From Paenibacillus mesophilus (GTDB lineage: Bacteria > Bacillota > Bacilli > Paenibacillales > NBRC-103111), in contig NZ_VCRA01000015.1 of the NCBI RefSeq assembly GCF_005938385.1, positions 124,001 through 188,000 of the forward strand: a stretch of 64,000 bases of DNA. Reading direction: 5' to 3'. Positions 54,501 through 63,021 of the stretch are shown here, piece by piece. Numbering within the stretch: the first letter of the stretch is position 1; each line of letters begins with the position of its first letter. A program made the position numbers and the translations under genes. Below the pieces are notes generated by a model. That model saw only the letters and a list, made by a program, of their open reading frames with translations. It ran no database searches and was not told the origin of the DNA.

Positions 54501-55175
54501 ACGAGCAGATGCCTCGCTCATAAAACCCATTTCATCCAACACTTCTACTATGCTGTCTTGAATAAAATCAAATTTGTGCCGGGATGTTTCCCACGGCTTG
54601 CCGAAATTCTCTTGAAACAGGTTCTTAAATTGTTCGTAGCGTTCTTCTTCTGCAAGCCGTCTTTCCAGATCGGCAAGAAATGGAATCGAGCCACAAAAAC
54701 CTTGCATCTCGTTAAATACTTTCAGAAATACAGAAACAATGGCATCTTTGGACTGCTTTCCGGTCATTTCACTCTTGGAATCGATATTGAATAGGACGAC
54801 ATCGGTTGGCATACTTGCGGTCAACTTCATGTCTGCCAGTACCATTGGATCAATAATTTTGTTATCTTCAATGAAATAGTCGAGTGCTTTTTTTCCATGT
54901 ACTTCTTTATTTCCAAGCAGGTAAGAAAGGATTTTCAGAAAATGAGATTTACCACTTCCAAAGAAGCCGGAAATCCAAACACCCATTTTATCAGTATGAC
55001 CGTTAATCCCTTTCTTATAGCTTGAGAAAAAATCTGCAAAGTGTTTTTGCAGCTCTCTCGTCACAACATATTCTTCAAGTTCCTGTTTAATATTCTCTTC
55101 ATCGCCTTGGCCAACTTTAATTACACCTTTAATATCCCGGTCAATCTCTCTTGCAAACATTTCTTTTATATTCAT
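51558..55175 (-). CDS. brxC: BREX ATPase BrxC
   Basis: A 1205-residue AAA+-type ATPase (DUF6079/PglY-like). Walker A is GFFGSGKSHFLKILSYLLGN (about 70-89), and HHIVFLVDEIGQYIGDD (about 262) is the Walker B region. A long charged helical C-terminus follows (about 930-1150), with a basic linker before the last 55 residues. It lies 15 bases upstream of pglX and 12 bases after brxB. All BREX systems need it for both methylation and exclusion. Confidence 0.92.
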   Translation of the reverse strand: MNIKEMFAREIDRDIKGVIKVGQGDEENIKQELEEYVVTRELQKHFADFFSSYKKGINGHTDKMGVWISGFFGSGKSHFLKILSYLLGNKEVHGKKALDYFIEDNKIIDPMVLADMKLTASMPTDVVLFNIDSKSEMTGKQSKDAIVSVFLKVFNEMQGFCGSIPFLADLERRLAEEERYEQFKNLFQENFGKPWETSRHKFDFIQDSIVEVLDEMGFMSEASARNWCEKATEPYTISIENFARLVKEYLVRKGNNHHIVFLVDEIGQYIGDDSKLMLNLQTVTEDLGTACQGKVWIVVTSQQDIDSITKTKGNDFSKIQGRFDTRLSLSSANVDEVIKKRILEKNTTAEQMLRLLYEQKTTIIKNLIVFNDGIEKKLYADERDFAAVYPFVPYQFNLLGSVLTSIRTHGASGKHLSEGERSMISLFKESAVKLMDRPEGTLIPFNIFYDALHQFLDHSHKGVISRAIDNSYINPDKHEDCFAVNVLKTLFMIKYVKEITANIENITSLMIADIDTDRMELKKQVEEALKILTRQMLIQKHGDIYVFLTDEEQEINREIESQNVEMSEVVSKVSELIYEDIFSDKKYRYPAFNGRYSFAFNQFVDDRPYKANQSNDIGIRVLTPNADYSTDEITMRMISGQGKEILVVLPNDSAFLDEIRSALKIEKFLRLNTSSTLVKFDQIKEGKRVEMRERNGNAKLFLIESLKNAEIYVNGDKAQIGSKDVASRINDALGRLVSTVYHKLPYIDAPMGDANIRAMLKSSNQLTLTLEGGTEPNINALNDMLSFIAGNSSMHTKTSMKGLMDRFMKAPYGFVEDDVEWLVAKLFKNGDISFTVNGTSVTLLNKSDEEIINYITKREFVEKLLTERREKATDNQKKAVREVMKELFGVSSVNEDDDAMMRSFQNYSRNILNELEKFEIMYQGKSFPGQKVVASGKNMLRAIIQIQFPMEFFKKLHTDRDDYFDFADAYEPVKSFFTGEQKTVFEKALKLINIYEDSKTFIVDEKVEQVVNEIKAILKKEAPYGEIPKLPELLDRFTELYSKLLQDMEAPVIAAIEDARKRVFDELDTKGYKDLFTNRFHQLFLEIMEKARTSNNVATLQNIKVEADALKVRLLNELAKKDEQIALDRVKEQEAKTDYGKRNDEHIESKPQPKIKKRKNISIKSVSLSASWQIETPQDVDKYIATLRERILRELADDTIINIEF

Positions 55176-55187
55176 TGTACTAGCTCC

Positions 55188-55766
55188 TTAATCAACGAGC
55201 TTGAATGCTCTGTAATAGTTATCGTCTTTGATTTCTGAAAACAGGATCAGCTCCTGCCCATCATATTTACCAGGGAAAAACATGACCACCGGCACACGGT
55301 CAATCGCTTGATGCAAGTTATTTAATACTTTATGTGACCGAAGCAGTGGGTAGCATTTTCCAATTCCAGTCAAAAATACAACCGCATCCTTAGGAGTCCG
55401 CTCTTGAATATATTGAACTATTAGACTAGCATCATCATTGATCTGGAGAAGGTTTCCTACTGATTTTATGATGCGTTCAAGCCCTTTTTTCTTCTCGAAC
55501 ATAAAGCACTGTTCCATAAAGCCTTCCTGCTCCAGGATATCAATAACAATATCGTAAAGATCAAAAACCGCCAATTCAAAACCATCCGTTGACTTTGAAT
55601 TTTTGGCTTTCATGTACTCGACTCGTTCCCTGACTATCAGTTCTTTCTCCGCTGGGTAATCGAATACATAGTAACCGACTTCATTACCAAGACCTTTGTT
55701 TTGACGGAAACTTGGCATTCGGATCATTCGCTCTGCAATGTCTAATCTTTCTTCCAAGCTAGTCAT
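55188..55766 (-). CDS. brxB: BREX protein BrxB
   Basis: A 192-residue protein of the DUF1788 family, found in type 1 BREX. Recognisable blocks: SLEERLDIAERMI at the start, DFELAVFDLYDIV-like GFELAVFDLYDIVIDILEQ, and VVFLTGIGKCYPLLRSHKVLNNL, ending VVMFFPGKYDGQELILF. Start is ATG 55766 with GGGGTGAGAT in front; the longer upstream frame would overlap brxA. It is immediately behind brxA (2 bases). Its molecular role is not known; it is required for BREX activity. Confidence 0.9.
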   Translation of the reverse strand: MTSLEERLDIAERMIRMPSFRQNKGLGNEVGYYVFDYPAEKELIVRERVEYMKAKNSKSTDGFELAVFDLYDIVIDILEQEGFMEQCFMFEKKKGLERIIKSVGNLLQINDDASLIVQYIQERTPKDAVVFLTGIGKCYPLLRSHKVLNNLHQAIDRVPVVMFFPGKYDGQELILFSEIKDDNYYRAFKLVD

Positions 55767-55768
55767 TC

Positions 55769-56371
55769 CTATCTCACCCCTGTCAGGGCATGAATTATTA
55801 ATTCCATGCCATTGTCCTTCAGACATTGTTCCAGTCTATTATCCAATATTGGCTTCAGGATCTTTCTGCTTCCGGAAGCACGATCCGTTAAGCCTGCTTC
55901 CATTAATAGTGTCTTGTAACAAGTGCCTAATCTCTTGAGCGTGTATTCCGTCCATCTTGCGACTTTCTCACTCTGCAGTTGTTTATCCTTAAAGAAAATT
56001 CGGACATCGCTATCAACCAATTCATCACTTCCGATAATCAGCTTCTCTCGATAGACCTCATAAATAAAATCAAAGAACAGGCTGTCTGTCATCATGACTG
56101 CAATGAGCGCAATGATCTTCTGCGTGGAAACATCACTTTGTTCAACTAGCGGGTAAAATGATTGGTCTAAACTTTTCACACGCTTGGACACAGTGTTAAA
56201 TATTTGAATGGCTCTTTCCTGTGTAGGCGCCGCAAAAATATTTTCCTCTAAACATAAAGTTTTGATTTCGTTCAGCGTACTTCCTTCATTGATTAAGTTA
56301 ACGACCTTGCGAAATTCTGAAAACCAAAAGGACAGCTTGACCATTCCTGCGCTATATTCTCTATTTTTCAT
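55769..56371 (-). CDS. brxA: BREX protein BrxA
   Basis: A 200-residue protein of the DUF1819 family. It begins REYSAGMVKLSFWFSEFRKVV and has QERAIQIFNTVSKRVKSLD and the DVRIFFKDKQ segment typical of BrxA. The E. coli-type protein has a NusB-like helical fold and binds DNA. ATG 56371 overlaps the TGA of the XRE regulator gene (ATGA), so the regulator and BREX genes are co-translated. Confidence 0.9.
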   Translation of the reverse strand: MKNREYSAGMVKLSFWFSEFRKVVNLINEGSTLNEIKTLCLEENIFAAPTQERAIQIFNTVSKRVKSLDQSFYPLVEQSDVSTQKIIALIAVMMTDSLFFDFIYEVYREKLIIGSDELVDSDVRIFFKDKQLQSEKVARWTEYTLKRLGTCYKTLLMEAGLTDRASGSRKILKPILDNRLEQCLKDNGMELIIHALTGVR

Positions 56372-56619
56372 AATAGTTCATCGCCCGATGCTGCAAGATT
56401 ACCGGTTCCGTTTTCTAGACTTTTAGTAATCTCAACGATGTCACCAATATCACAGGATAACACTCGGCAGATTTTTACGAGAACTTCCATTGAAACGAAC
56501 TCATTGTTTGATAACTTCGTCAAGGTGTTAGGACTGATTCCTGTCACCTTCCTTAACTCCGTTTTCTTCATGCCTTTATCAATTAAAAGCTTAAACAACT
56601 TGTTGTAAGATACGCCCAT
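56368..56619 (-). CDS. XRE/Cro-CI-type regulator leading the BREX operon
   Basis: An 83-residue DNA-binding protein with a single XRE helix-turn-helix (KKTELRKVTGISPNTLTKLSNNEFVSMEVLVKICRVL), similar to YozG-type small regulators. It overlaps brxA by 4 bases, so it is the first gene of the BREX operon. Many BREX loci use a WYL-type BrxR instead; here a small XRE protein occupies that place. Two similar palindromic boxes between its promoter and its start codon are likely operators, giving autorepression of the whole operon. Confidence 0.85.
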   Translation of the reverse strand: MGVSYNKLFKLLIDKGMKKTELRKVTGISPNTLTKLSNNEFVSMEVLVKICRVLSCDIGDIVEITKSLENGTGNLAASGDELL

Positions 56620-56632
56620 AAAATGCCCCCCT

Positions 56633-56662
56633 AATACATGTATTTAAAATCATACAAGTAAT
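56633..56662. promoter_or_regulatory. Tandem operator-like boxes upstream of the BREX regulator
   Basis: The perfect 12-base palindrome AATACATGTATT at 56633-56644 is followed by ATACAAGTAAT at 56652-56662, a near copy of ATACATGTATT. The boxes are 18 bases apart, so they lie on nearly the same DNA face. They sit between the predicted promoter and the regulator start. Confidence 0.5.
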
Positions 56663-56695
56663 AGGATACCACAATTTATAGGTTTTTATTAATTA

Positions 56696-56723
56696 TATAT
56701 AGGAATTTGCGATTTTTTCTCAA
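56696..56723 (-). promoter_or_regulatory. Promoter candidate for the BREX operon
   Basis: -35 TTGAGA and -10 TATATA with a 16-base spacer. It would give a leader of about 70 bases that contains the tandem boxes. TATGAT nearer the gene is an alternative -10 without a clear -35. Confidence 0.4.
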
Positions 56724-56808
56724 AAAACGACTATTTCAGTACTCCCGCTAAGCAAAGATTATCACATATCAAAGTCACTACTCTGTCAGGAAACATCTGT
56801 TCTATCTA

Positions 56809-57225
56809 TCATTTTCTCTTATTAAACATGCCAAAATTGATTTGTTTGACTATATTCTCATCAACTTGGTTGTAGACAAGTAGGAATGTTTTAAATATTA
56901 AGCCTTTTCCCAATATATAAATACGATTTCCTTTCATACAAACCTCAAGCTTGTTTGCCTTCAATGCTTGTTGTTCCAATATACGGCTAACAGTTAATGG
57001 GATCCCATCCACCTTTTCCATATGACCGCAATAATAACATTTACCATCAGAATGACACAATTGACAATAAAATTGCTCGCAGTTCGAGCAACTAATCATT
57101 TCTTGTTCTCTTACATCCTTTAAGCAACGCTCGCAACGATGAGTATGATCTGTACATAGCGAATGTTTAGACAAATGTGATACATTGTGGCAATCCGGGC
57201 AAAGCTTTTTCGCACATTCCTTCAA
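56809..57225 (-). pseudogene. Zinc-finger protein, 3' fragment after frameshifts
   Basis: The 138-residue frame starts abruptly with TTG and consists mainly of Cys/His zinc clusters: CPDCHNVSHLSKHSLCTDHTHRCERCLKD, CSNCEQFYCQLCHSDGKCYYCG, then a short tail with an MKGNRIYILGKGLIF block. The sequence between this frame and the one ending at 57253 also encodes a zinc cluster in the third frame (CTHCEKTV ... CESCGAEYCIACNS at about 57235-57330). The two fragments therefore look like one gene of about 535 codons broken by two frameshifts. Sequencing error is the main alternative. Confidence 0.6.
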
Positions 57226-57252
57226 CTCTTAGAGTTGCAAGCTATACAATAC

Positions 57253-58416
57253 TCAGCACCACACGATTCGCAGGCAACGAATTCTGTTGTACTCACTGTT
57301 TTCTCGCAGTGCGTACAGGATTTTGCATTGGTCATTACATAAGGTCTGTTTGCTAATTACAGAACTTAGAGCGCATTCCTTACATATAAAGCATTCACAG
57401 ACTACACAGCTCTCGGACAATTCCTTCTGTTTCAACTTCCCACAAGTTTTACAGAGGAATGTTTGAGATTGTAGAACGATCCAATTGTCTGAGGTTACCG
57501 TGAATGCCCCTTCTCGATTGGAAGTGACACTGCAAAGCACGTTGAATCCCCGGTCTCCATCTCCATCCAAAGTCGCTTGACCGTAGGGACTTTTTACAAG
57601 TAGTTCTATTCTCTCTACTTGCTTTTCTAAAGCGAGTAAAGCGACGATCTCCAGTTTCACTTGATCGGAATCAACTTGATATTTTTTATTAAGCTGATCA
57701 ATCAGGTTACCCTTTTCAGCAGCCAGTAGCTCAAGCTCATCTAACGCGGACTTGTTTCGTAAAGAACCAGACGTCGCTTCAATCTCAAGCTTTCGAAAAT
57801 AAGTCTCGATCCGCGAAATTTCATCATTTAAAAATTGTTGTACTTCGGCTTTTTTCTGATGAGCGTAATCACCTGCATTAGATTTAGCGTGCTCTGTTAG
57901 TTTCTCAATAGATCTTTGAACCAAATCTATTCGCTTATCTCTTAATTCCATCAATGGTTCAAGATCTGGTACGTTAGTACTCTCGCATCTCTCGATTCTT
58001 CCGGAGTTCATATTCAAAGTGTAGTGTTCAAGCTTCTCTTCTAAAAAGAAGCCCTGCACTGTAATTCTGACCCACATGTGTAACTCCAACACTCGATCCT
58101 CACTGTTTATAAGCATTTCAAAATTGCAGTCACGTGAGAATTTGTTCATTATTTGCTGAAGCTTAGGCTTTATCGGGAATCGTGCCGATCCCATAGAGAA
58201 ACTATTGTTCTTTCTTGTAACCAACTCTGCTAATTTTTTAACGAGAAAAGAGTCTTCTGACACTAGAAGAGCATTAGAATTGCCCATTGCTTGAAAACGT
58301 ATTTCCGTCATCAAATAGGGTATATCTTTTTGAAGCGTATTGGGAATAATGAGCTGATAGCTCCTCCCATTATCTTGTTCGATGACAGAAATGTTTAACA
58401 TTCTGCAGCTGTCCAA
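57253..58416 (-). pseudogene. Zinc-finger/coiled-coil protein, 5' part of a frameshifted gene
   Basis: A 387-residue frame. Residues about 1-170 have no family I recognise; residues about 170-275 are a charged coiled coil (DKRIDLVQRSIEKLTEHAK, IDQLNKKYQVDSDQVKLEI); the C-terminus begins a string of zinc clusters (CKTCGKLKQKELSESCVVCECFICKECA). It then runs into an out-of-frame end, while the zinc-cluster pattern continues in the next frame. Start may be TTG 58416 or ATG 58401; neither has a clear ribosome site. It follows the SNF2 gene by 28 bases, so the two were probably one operon: a helicase with a nucleic-acid-binding partner. Confidence 0.55.
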
Positions 58417-58444
58417 ACGAATTGTTCTAATGACGACAATACCT

Positions 58445-59722
58445 TCATCTCATTCCTATCCCGATCTCGTCTAAAATTTTGGCCGATGCATTAGAATTCT
58501 TGTGCAATTCTTCCTTTGCTTTCAATAATTCCTCTCCAATTCCCCTAAGCTTTAGCTCCATCTCATTTGAATCTTTAGATCCAAGTATCAACTTACCGAT
58601 TCTAACTTCTAAAGATTCTTTATAATCAAGGACAAAGCTAAGAATTGTGTCTAGTTCGCCAACTACCATCTCAAACAAATTTACTTTTGATGTCAATATG
58701 TACAAAAGGTATTCATCTATCGTTCCTCTTGTGGGCATCGTGTATATATACACTTCATCCTTTTGCCCAAAACGATGAATCCGACCAATTCGTTGTTCAA
58801 TACGCATCGGATTCCAGGATAAGTCATAGTTATACATACGACGGCAAACTTGTAGATTTAAACCTTGGCCTCCCGCTTCTGTCGAAAGAAAAATTTGAGT
58901 TTCTCCACTTTTAAATGTTTGGATACTTCTTTCCTTCTCAACTGGAGTAAGTCCACCATAATATTGCGAGACAGTGATACCGAGTAGTTGAAATGAGTGT
59001 CTTAGCAATTCGATCGTCGGTAAATATTCTGAGAACACGATTGCTTGTTCTTGGTTTTTGCGAACATGTTCTAGCAGCCTTATAGCTTTGCTTGGAAGTT
59101 TTATTGTCTCACCAAGTGCAATCAGCTGTGAGCATAATTGCTTTTCCGCTTGAGTTTGAAGCTTCGGCATCATCTTATGCTTCAATGTTGGTATGACAGA
59201 CTGTGGGCTGCTGCAGTTTTGTTTTAACAAAGATAGAAGCATCATAAGGAGCAGAGATTCAGGCATGTTATCCATCCCAACTTTAACAGAACTACTTAAA
59301 TATTGTGAGAATATGTGCTTCGTAAAATCAACAACACCGTTGTAAAACTGCCGCTCCACTGATGTCATTTCGATATCCATATTCTCCACGCGTCTACGAG
59401 GCAATTCTACCAAAGTATTGGTTCGACGATTTCGAATCATCACCTGTGACAGCAATTTCTTTAGCTTCGCAACGTTTTTAGGTTGAAATCGATCCTGCAT
59501 ATATTCAGTTCGGAATGACTTCCTTGTCGTGAAGTAGCCCGGTTTTAAGATGTTAACTAAGCTATATAACTCGTTTAAGTCGTTTTGGACTGGGGTGGCT
59601 GACATCAAAATGGCATTCTTTCTCTTGATGCCAAACACAAATTTATAAGTTGCAGTTGCATGATTTTTTAAACAATGTGCTTCATCGACGATAATGAGGT
59701 CAAAATGTTTTTCATCGAGCAT
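58445..59722 (-). pseudogene. SNF2-family helicase, C-terminal fragment of a frameshifted gene
   Basis: A 425-residue frame containing motifs II-VI of an SNF2/RapA-like helicase: LIIVDEAHCLKNH, LMSATPVQNDLNELYSLV, LVELPRRRVENM, IVFSEYLPTIELL, FLSTEAGGQGLNLQ and QRIGRIHRFGQKDEVYIY. It has no helicase motif I of its own; that is in the overlapping frame upstream (59668-60183). The frame can be read back from its first ATG through FRTWRAMLDEKHFDL, so the break lies around 59725-59790. Put together the two parts make a helicase of about 570 residues. No slippery heptamer is visible at the break, so programmed frameshifting is unlikely. Confidence 0.7.
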
Positions 59723-60183
59723 TGCCCTCCATGTCCTGAACCAACCAGTAACGGCAAAGATGAAATAAGAATTTGGTGGCTCTCCCAGCCATCATCTCGT
59801 ACATCATAGAATGATATCTGAAATTTATCCCACATTTCGTTTTTCCATTGTTCAACGAGAGGTGCGGGTACTAAAATTAGTATGGATCGAATCATTCCGC
59901 GATGGAGGAGTTCTTTCATTATTAACCCGGCTTCTATCGTTTTGCCTAATCCTACTTCATCCGCAAGAATCGCGCTTCCGCGCGTATCCCTCAACACTTT
60001 TAATGCTGCTTCTATCTGCCACGGTTTCGGTTCAAAATATATATGATCCAGGCACCTTAAACGATCGAAGCCTTTTTGTAACTGTATCTCATGGGCCTGT
60101 AAATGAAGCTTAAAATGTTCCAAAGTTGCCCCACTTTTAAATAAATTCACTTCTTGTTTTTGTGATAAGGGGATTACTTTCAT
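59668..60183 (-). pseudogene. SNF2-family helicase, N-terminal fragment of a frameshifted gene
   Basis: A 171-residue frame with helicase motifs Q, I and Ia: PKPWQIEAALKVLRD, ILADEVGLGKTIEAGL (about 72-87) and ILILVPAPLVEQWKNEM. After ILISSLPL it continues in nonsense sequence while the correct reading goes on one frame away. The start ATG 60183 lies 192 bases from the divergent exonuclease gene. Together with the fragment downstream this was a RapA-like SNF2 helicase. Either the gene is dead or the assembly has an indel here. Confidence 0.7.
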
Positions 60184-60375
60184 CGTAAATCCTCCATCTA
60201 TGCTGCGTAGGTCTTAAGTATGACAATTCGACAAAGTGAACTTCTATCCCTTCCAATAACTACAATTGCTAAAACATAACAGTAATTTCTAAGTAGAATG
60301 TACGTTCCCTGACAATATAGGGACCGAATCATCTGTTATTATATTCCTACAAGTTGACGAAAGGGTGAAACTAAC

Positions 60376-61035
60376 ATGAATTACATTGTCTTTGATATGG
60401 AATTTACCGTTTTGCGAAAAAGTCAGTACTTGGCAGACATTTTAGAAATTGGCGCAATAAAGTTAAGTGATGAAGATGGTCATCTTTCCCTAATTGATCT
60501 TTTTCACACTCATGTCCGTCCAAATAATTATAAAACGATAACACCACTTACTACAGAATTCACAGGCATTACTCAAGAACAAGTAAATAATGCGCCTGCT
60601 TTCAAAGATGTCGTAAGTGATTTTACACGTTGGCTAGGAGATTCACCTTATTTCATGTGCTCATGGGGTCCGGATGACAAGCATCAATTAGTCAGACATT
60701 GTGCCTTACATAAGATCGAGCTGGATTGGATCCAAAATTATAATGACATCCAGCTCATGTTCACCCGTTTACAAGGAGCTGACCACGGTCAGCGGTTCGG
60801 ATTGAAAAAAGCACTCGCTGCCGCTGAGATTGGATTCTTAGGCAGTCACCATAATGCTCTTGATGATGCTTTTAACACTGCAAAGCTTTTTAAAAAGATT
60901 TTCCCCCTTCTATTCCTTGAGAAAAACAGCGCGGCAACCGAGCAACATTATTCTACCTCTCTTGTTTATTCCACTGAGGATGGTTTGAATAAACCGTTTA
61001 GCCAATTAGCTGAATTGTTGGGTATGGCCATATGA
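60376..61035 (+). CDS. DEDDh 3'-5' exonuclease
   Basis: A 219-residue exonuclease of the DnaQ/KapD-ERI1 type. Motif Exo I is VFDMEFT with Asp7 and Glu9, Exo II lies around WGPDDKHQL, and Exo III is GSHHNALDDAFNTAKLF with the catalytic His and last Asp. It degrades single-stranded DNA or RNA from the 3' end. ATG 60376 follows AAAGGGTG. It is intact: the insertion sequence begins 12 bases after its stop codon. It is divergent from the broken SNF2 gene and on the same strand as the partial endonuclease gene beyond the insertion, so those two were probably neighbours in one operon. Confidence 0.85.
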   Translation: MNYIVFDMEFTVLRKSQYLADILEIGAIKLSDEDGHLSLIDLFHTHVRPNNYKTITPLTTEFTGITQEQVNNAPAFKDVVSDFTRWLGDSPYFMCSWGPDDKHQLVRHCALHKIELDWIQNYNDIQLMFTRLQGADHGQRFGLKKALAAAEIGFLGSHHNALDDAFNTAKLFKKIFPLLFLEKNSAATEQHYSTSLVYSTEDGLNKPFSQLAELLGMAI

Positions 61036-61046
61036 AAAATAAAACC

Positions 61047-61064
61047 AAGGGGCTGTCCCAGAAG
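61047..61064 (+). repeat. Left terminal inverted repeat of the IS
   Basis: AAGGGGCTGTCCCAGAAG, matching the right end in 17 of 18 positions when inverted. Confidence 0.85.
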
Positions 61065-61141
61065 TAAGTTTCAACTCACTTTTGAAAACAGCCCAGTTGA
61101 AAAAAAGGGTGTTGATTTGAAAAATGGTGGCGCTAGGGATG

Positions 61142-62701
61142 CTATCCCTTCGCCACCTTGTTGTGTTTCCGATCAATTGCCGCCTGCTTGAGCAAATTAT
61201 GGGCAAGCGAAAGCCATCCGACCTCAAGGCTTACCTTCGGCAAGCCGCGAAGCAGAAAGCGCCGGAATCCCCGGTTATTCTTCATTTGTCCAAAAACGCT
61301 CTCGGGCTCGATCATCCGTCGAACCGACAGCTCGTAGCCTTCCTCGCTCCGAAGTCTCTCCCGTGCTTGTTGCTTGTAGCGCTGGTACCTCAAGCTGACG
61401 CTGATCTCCCGGTTCCCTTGCGCTTTCGTGCAAGATGCTTTGAGCGGACATCCGTCACAGCTTGCGCTCCGGTAGTGCCTCTTCCGAATCTCGAATCCGC
61501 TTTCCGTCGTTTCCTTGCTCTCGTATCGAAAAGAAAGCTTATGCCCAGCCGCACAGGTCCACGTATCTTCGGCTTCGTCATACTGCCAGTTATCGATTTT
61601 GCTGATGTCTTTCTGCCATTTCTTCGACTTTTCCTTGTGGTAGGTGCTGTACTTCACCACGGCCTTCAGCTTTTCGCTTTCCAAATATGCGTAGTTTTCT
61701 TCCCCGCCATATCCAGCGTCCGCAATGACCGTTCCCGGCAGCCGACCAAGACTGGCTTTGACCTTCTCCAGATGAGGCTGTAAGCAGCGCGTATCCGTCG
61801 GCCGCTGATGCAGGCTGTAGCCGACAATAAACTGGTTTTCCATTCCGATCTGCACGTTGTAGCCGGGTTTCAGCTGGCCGTTACGCATGTGATCTTCTTT
61901 CATCCGCATGAACGTCGCGTCTGTGTCGGTTTTGCTGTAGCTATTCCGGTCACCAAGGATCTCCTGCTGGACCTCGTATTTTTGCAGGCGAGGGAGCAAG
62001 TCTTTACGGAGAACGCGTACCGCTTTTTTGAGCGGCTTATCCTTTGGCTTTGTTTGCAGCTTGGCTTCTAACTGCTGAACGGCAGCCTCCAGCTTTTCAC
62101 TTGTTAGCGTTGAGGCTTCGCCAAGCTCGGGAAGATCTTGCCCAGCTTGTTCATGCTCCTCTTGCTTTTCGGCCACTTCGATGGTGGTGAACAACGTCCG
62201 TACCTTCTCCTGCAGCTTTGCCTTCTGCTTCACGACCGCCTTGCCCCAGACGAACGTATACCGGTTGGCGTTGGCTTCGATCTTCGTGCCGTCTACAAAG
62301 TAATGCTCAAGCTTGACGTACTTTTCCTCGACCAGGAACTGCAAAACGGAAGTGAAAACCGTTTCGAGTACATCTTTCATGCGCTCAGAGCGGAAGCGAT
62401 TCAGGGTGCGGAAATCCGGGCGCTGTCTGCCAGCGATCCACATGAACATGACATTTTCGCGAACGGCTTTGGCGATCTGCCGAGAGGAGTAAATCCGCTG
62501 CATGTAGGCGTAGATGATGACTTTGGTGAGCATCTTGGGGTGATAGCTGTCTCGTCCGCCACCGGGGTAAGCGTCAGCAAATATACGGTCGCTGAGTCGG
62601 TTCACAGCGGCATTTACAACACGAACGAGGTGGTTTTGAGGAATGTCCTCTTCTAAATCCATTGGCAGGTAAAGTTGGTCCATGGTATATTGAATGTACA
62701 A
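61142..62701 (-). CDS. IS1182-family transposase
   Basis: A 519-residue DDE transposase. N-terminal DUF772 region: LVRVVNAAVNRLSDRIF, DSYHPKMLTKVIIYAYMQRIYSSRQIAKAV. Catalytic core: HYFVDGTKIEANANRYTFVWGK (first Asp), VIADAGYGGEENYAYLE (second Asp) and, after a Cys-rich insert (CDGCPLKASCTKAQ), RMIEPESVFGQMKNNRGFRR (Glu). The TTG at 62701 behind AAAGGA or the ATG at 62683 can be the start. It is full length with no frameshift, so the element may still move. Confidence 0.9.
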   Translation of the reverse strand: MYIQYTMDQLYLPMDLEEDIPQNHLVRVVNAAVNRLSDRIFADAYPGGGRDSYHPKMLTKVIIYAYMQRIYSSRQIAKAVRENVMFMWIAGRQRPDFRTLNRFRSERMKDVLETVFTSVLQFLVEEKYVKLEHYFVDGTKIEANANRYTFVWGKAVVKQKAKLQEKVRTLFTTIEVAEKQEEHEQAGQDLPELGEASTLTSEKLEAAVQQLEAKLQTKPKDKPLKKAVRVLRKDLLPRLQKYEVQQEILGDRNSYSKTDTDATFMRMKEDHMRNGQLKPGYNVQIGMENQFIVGYSLHQRPTDTRCLQPHLEKVKASLGRLPGTVIADAGYGGEENYAYLESEKLKAVVKYSTYHKEKSKKWQKDISKIDNWQYDEAEDTWTCAAGHKLSFRYESKETTESGFEIRKRHYRSASCDGCPLKASCTKAQGNREISVSLRYQRYKQQARERLRSEEGYELSVRRMIEPESVFGQMKNNRGFRRFLLRGLPKVSLEVGWLSLAHNLLKQAAIDRKHNKVAKG

Positions 62702-62815
62702 AGAAACCGTTCCTTTCGTATGTGGTTGGGTGGTACCTCCATTTTACCAAAAAACGGTTTCTTTTTGTTATCTAAAGTGAAAAAAGAGGGGCTTCCCTTT
62801 AGGTCAGTGTTTGAC

Positions 62816-62833
62816 CTTTTGGGACAGCCCCTT
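62816..62833 (-). repeat. Right terminal inverted repeat of the IS
   Basis: CTTTTGGGACAGCCCCTT, the inverted partner of the left end with one mismatch. Confidence 0.85.
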
Positions 62834-63021
62834 GCTGCTTTTAAGACACGTACGATCACTTCTTACCTACAACGAACCATAGAACATATGTTTCCTGACA
62901 ATCTTTTGTCAATTTGTTTTGCTATCCTAATAATATCAGTTGAAAACTGTCGAAATTGTAGGAATTATCAAATAAATATCGAAATATTGTTGTAGATCTA
63001 AGAAATGGGGGTAAAGCCCAA

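Larger units (their letters stand above)
61047..62833 (-). mobile_element. IS1182-family insertion sequence
   Basis: A 1787-base insertion bounded by 18-base inverted repeats differing at one position (AAGGGGCTGTCCCAGAAG at the left; the complement of AAGGGGCTGTCCCAAAAG at the right), with one transposase gene on the minus strand. No direct target repeat is visible in the flanks (AACC left, GCTG right). Ends and transposase are intact, so the copy looks recent. It separates the exonuclease from the downstream endonuclease-like gene. Confidence 0.85.

Noticed and set aside
59725..59790. Programmed ribosomal frameshift in the SNF2 gene
   Set aside because: No slippery heptamer or downstream structure is visible at the break, and the next gene also has frameshifts, so mutation or sequence error is more likely.
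43365..60183. The sequence as a DISARM locus because of the SNF2 helicase and DUF1998 helicases
   Set aside because: No DrmC phospholipase-D-like gene, no DISARM methyltransferase and no separate DUF1998 protein are present; the methyltransferase here is PglX with PglZ and BrxC, which is BREX.
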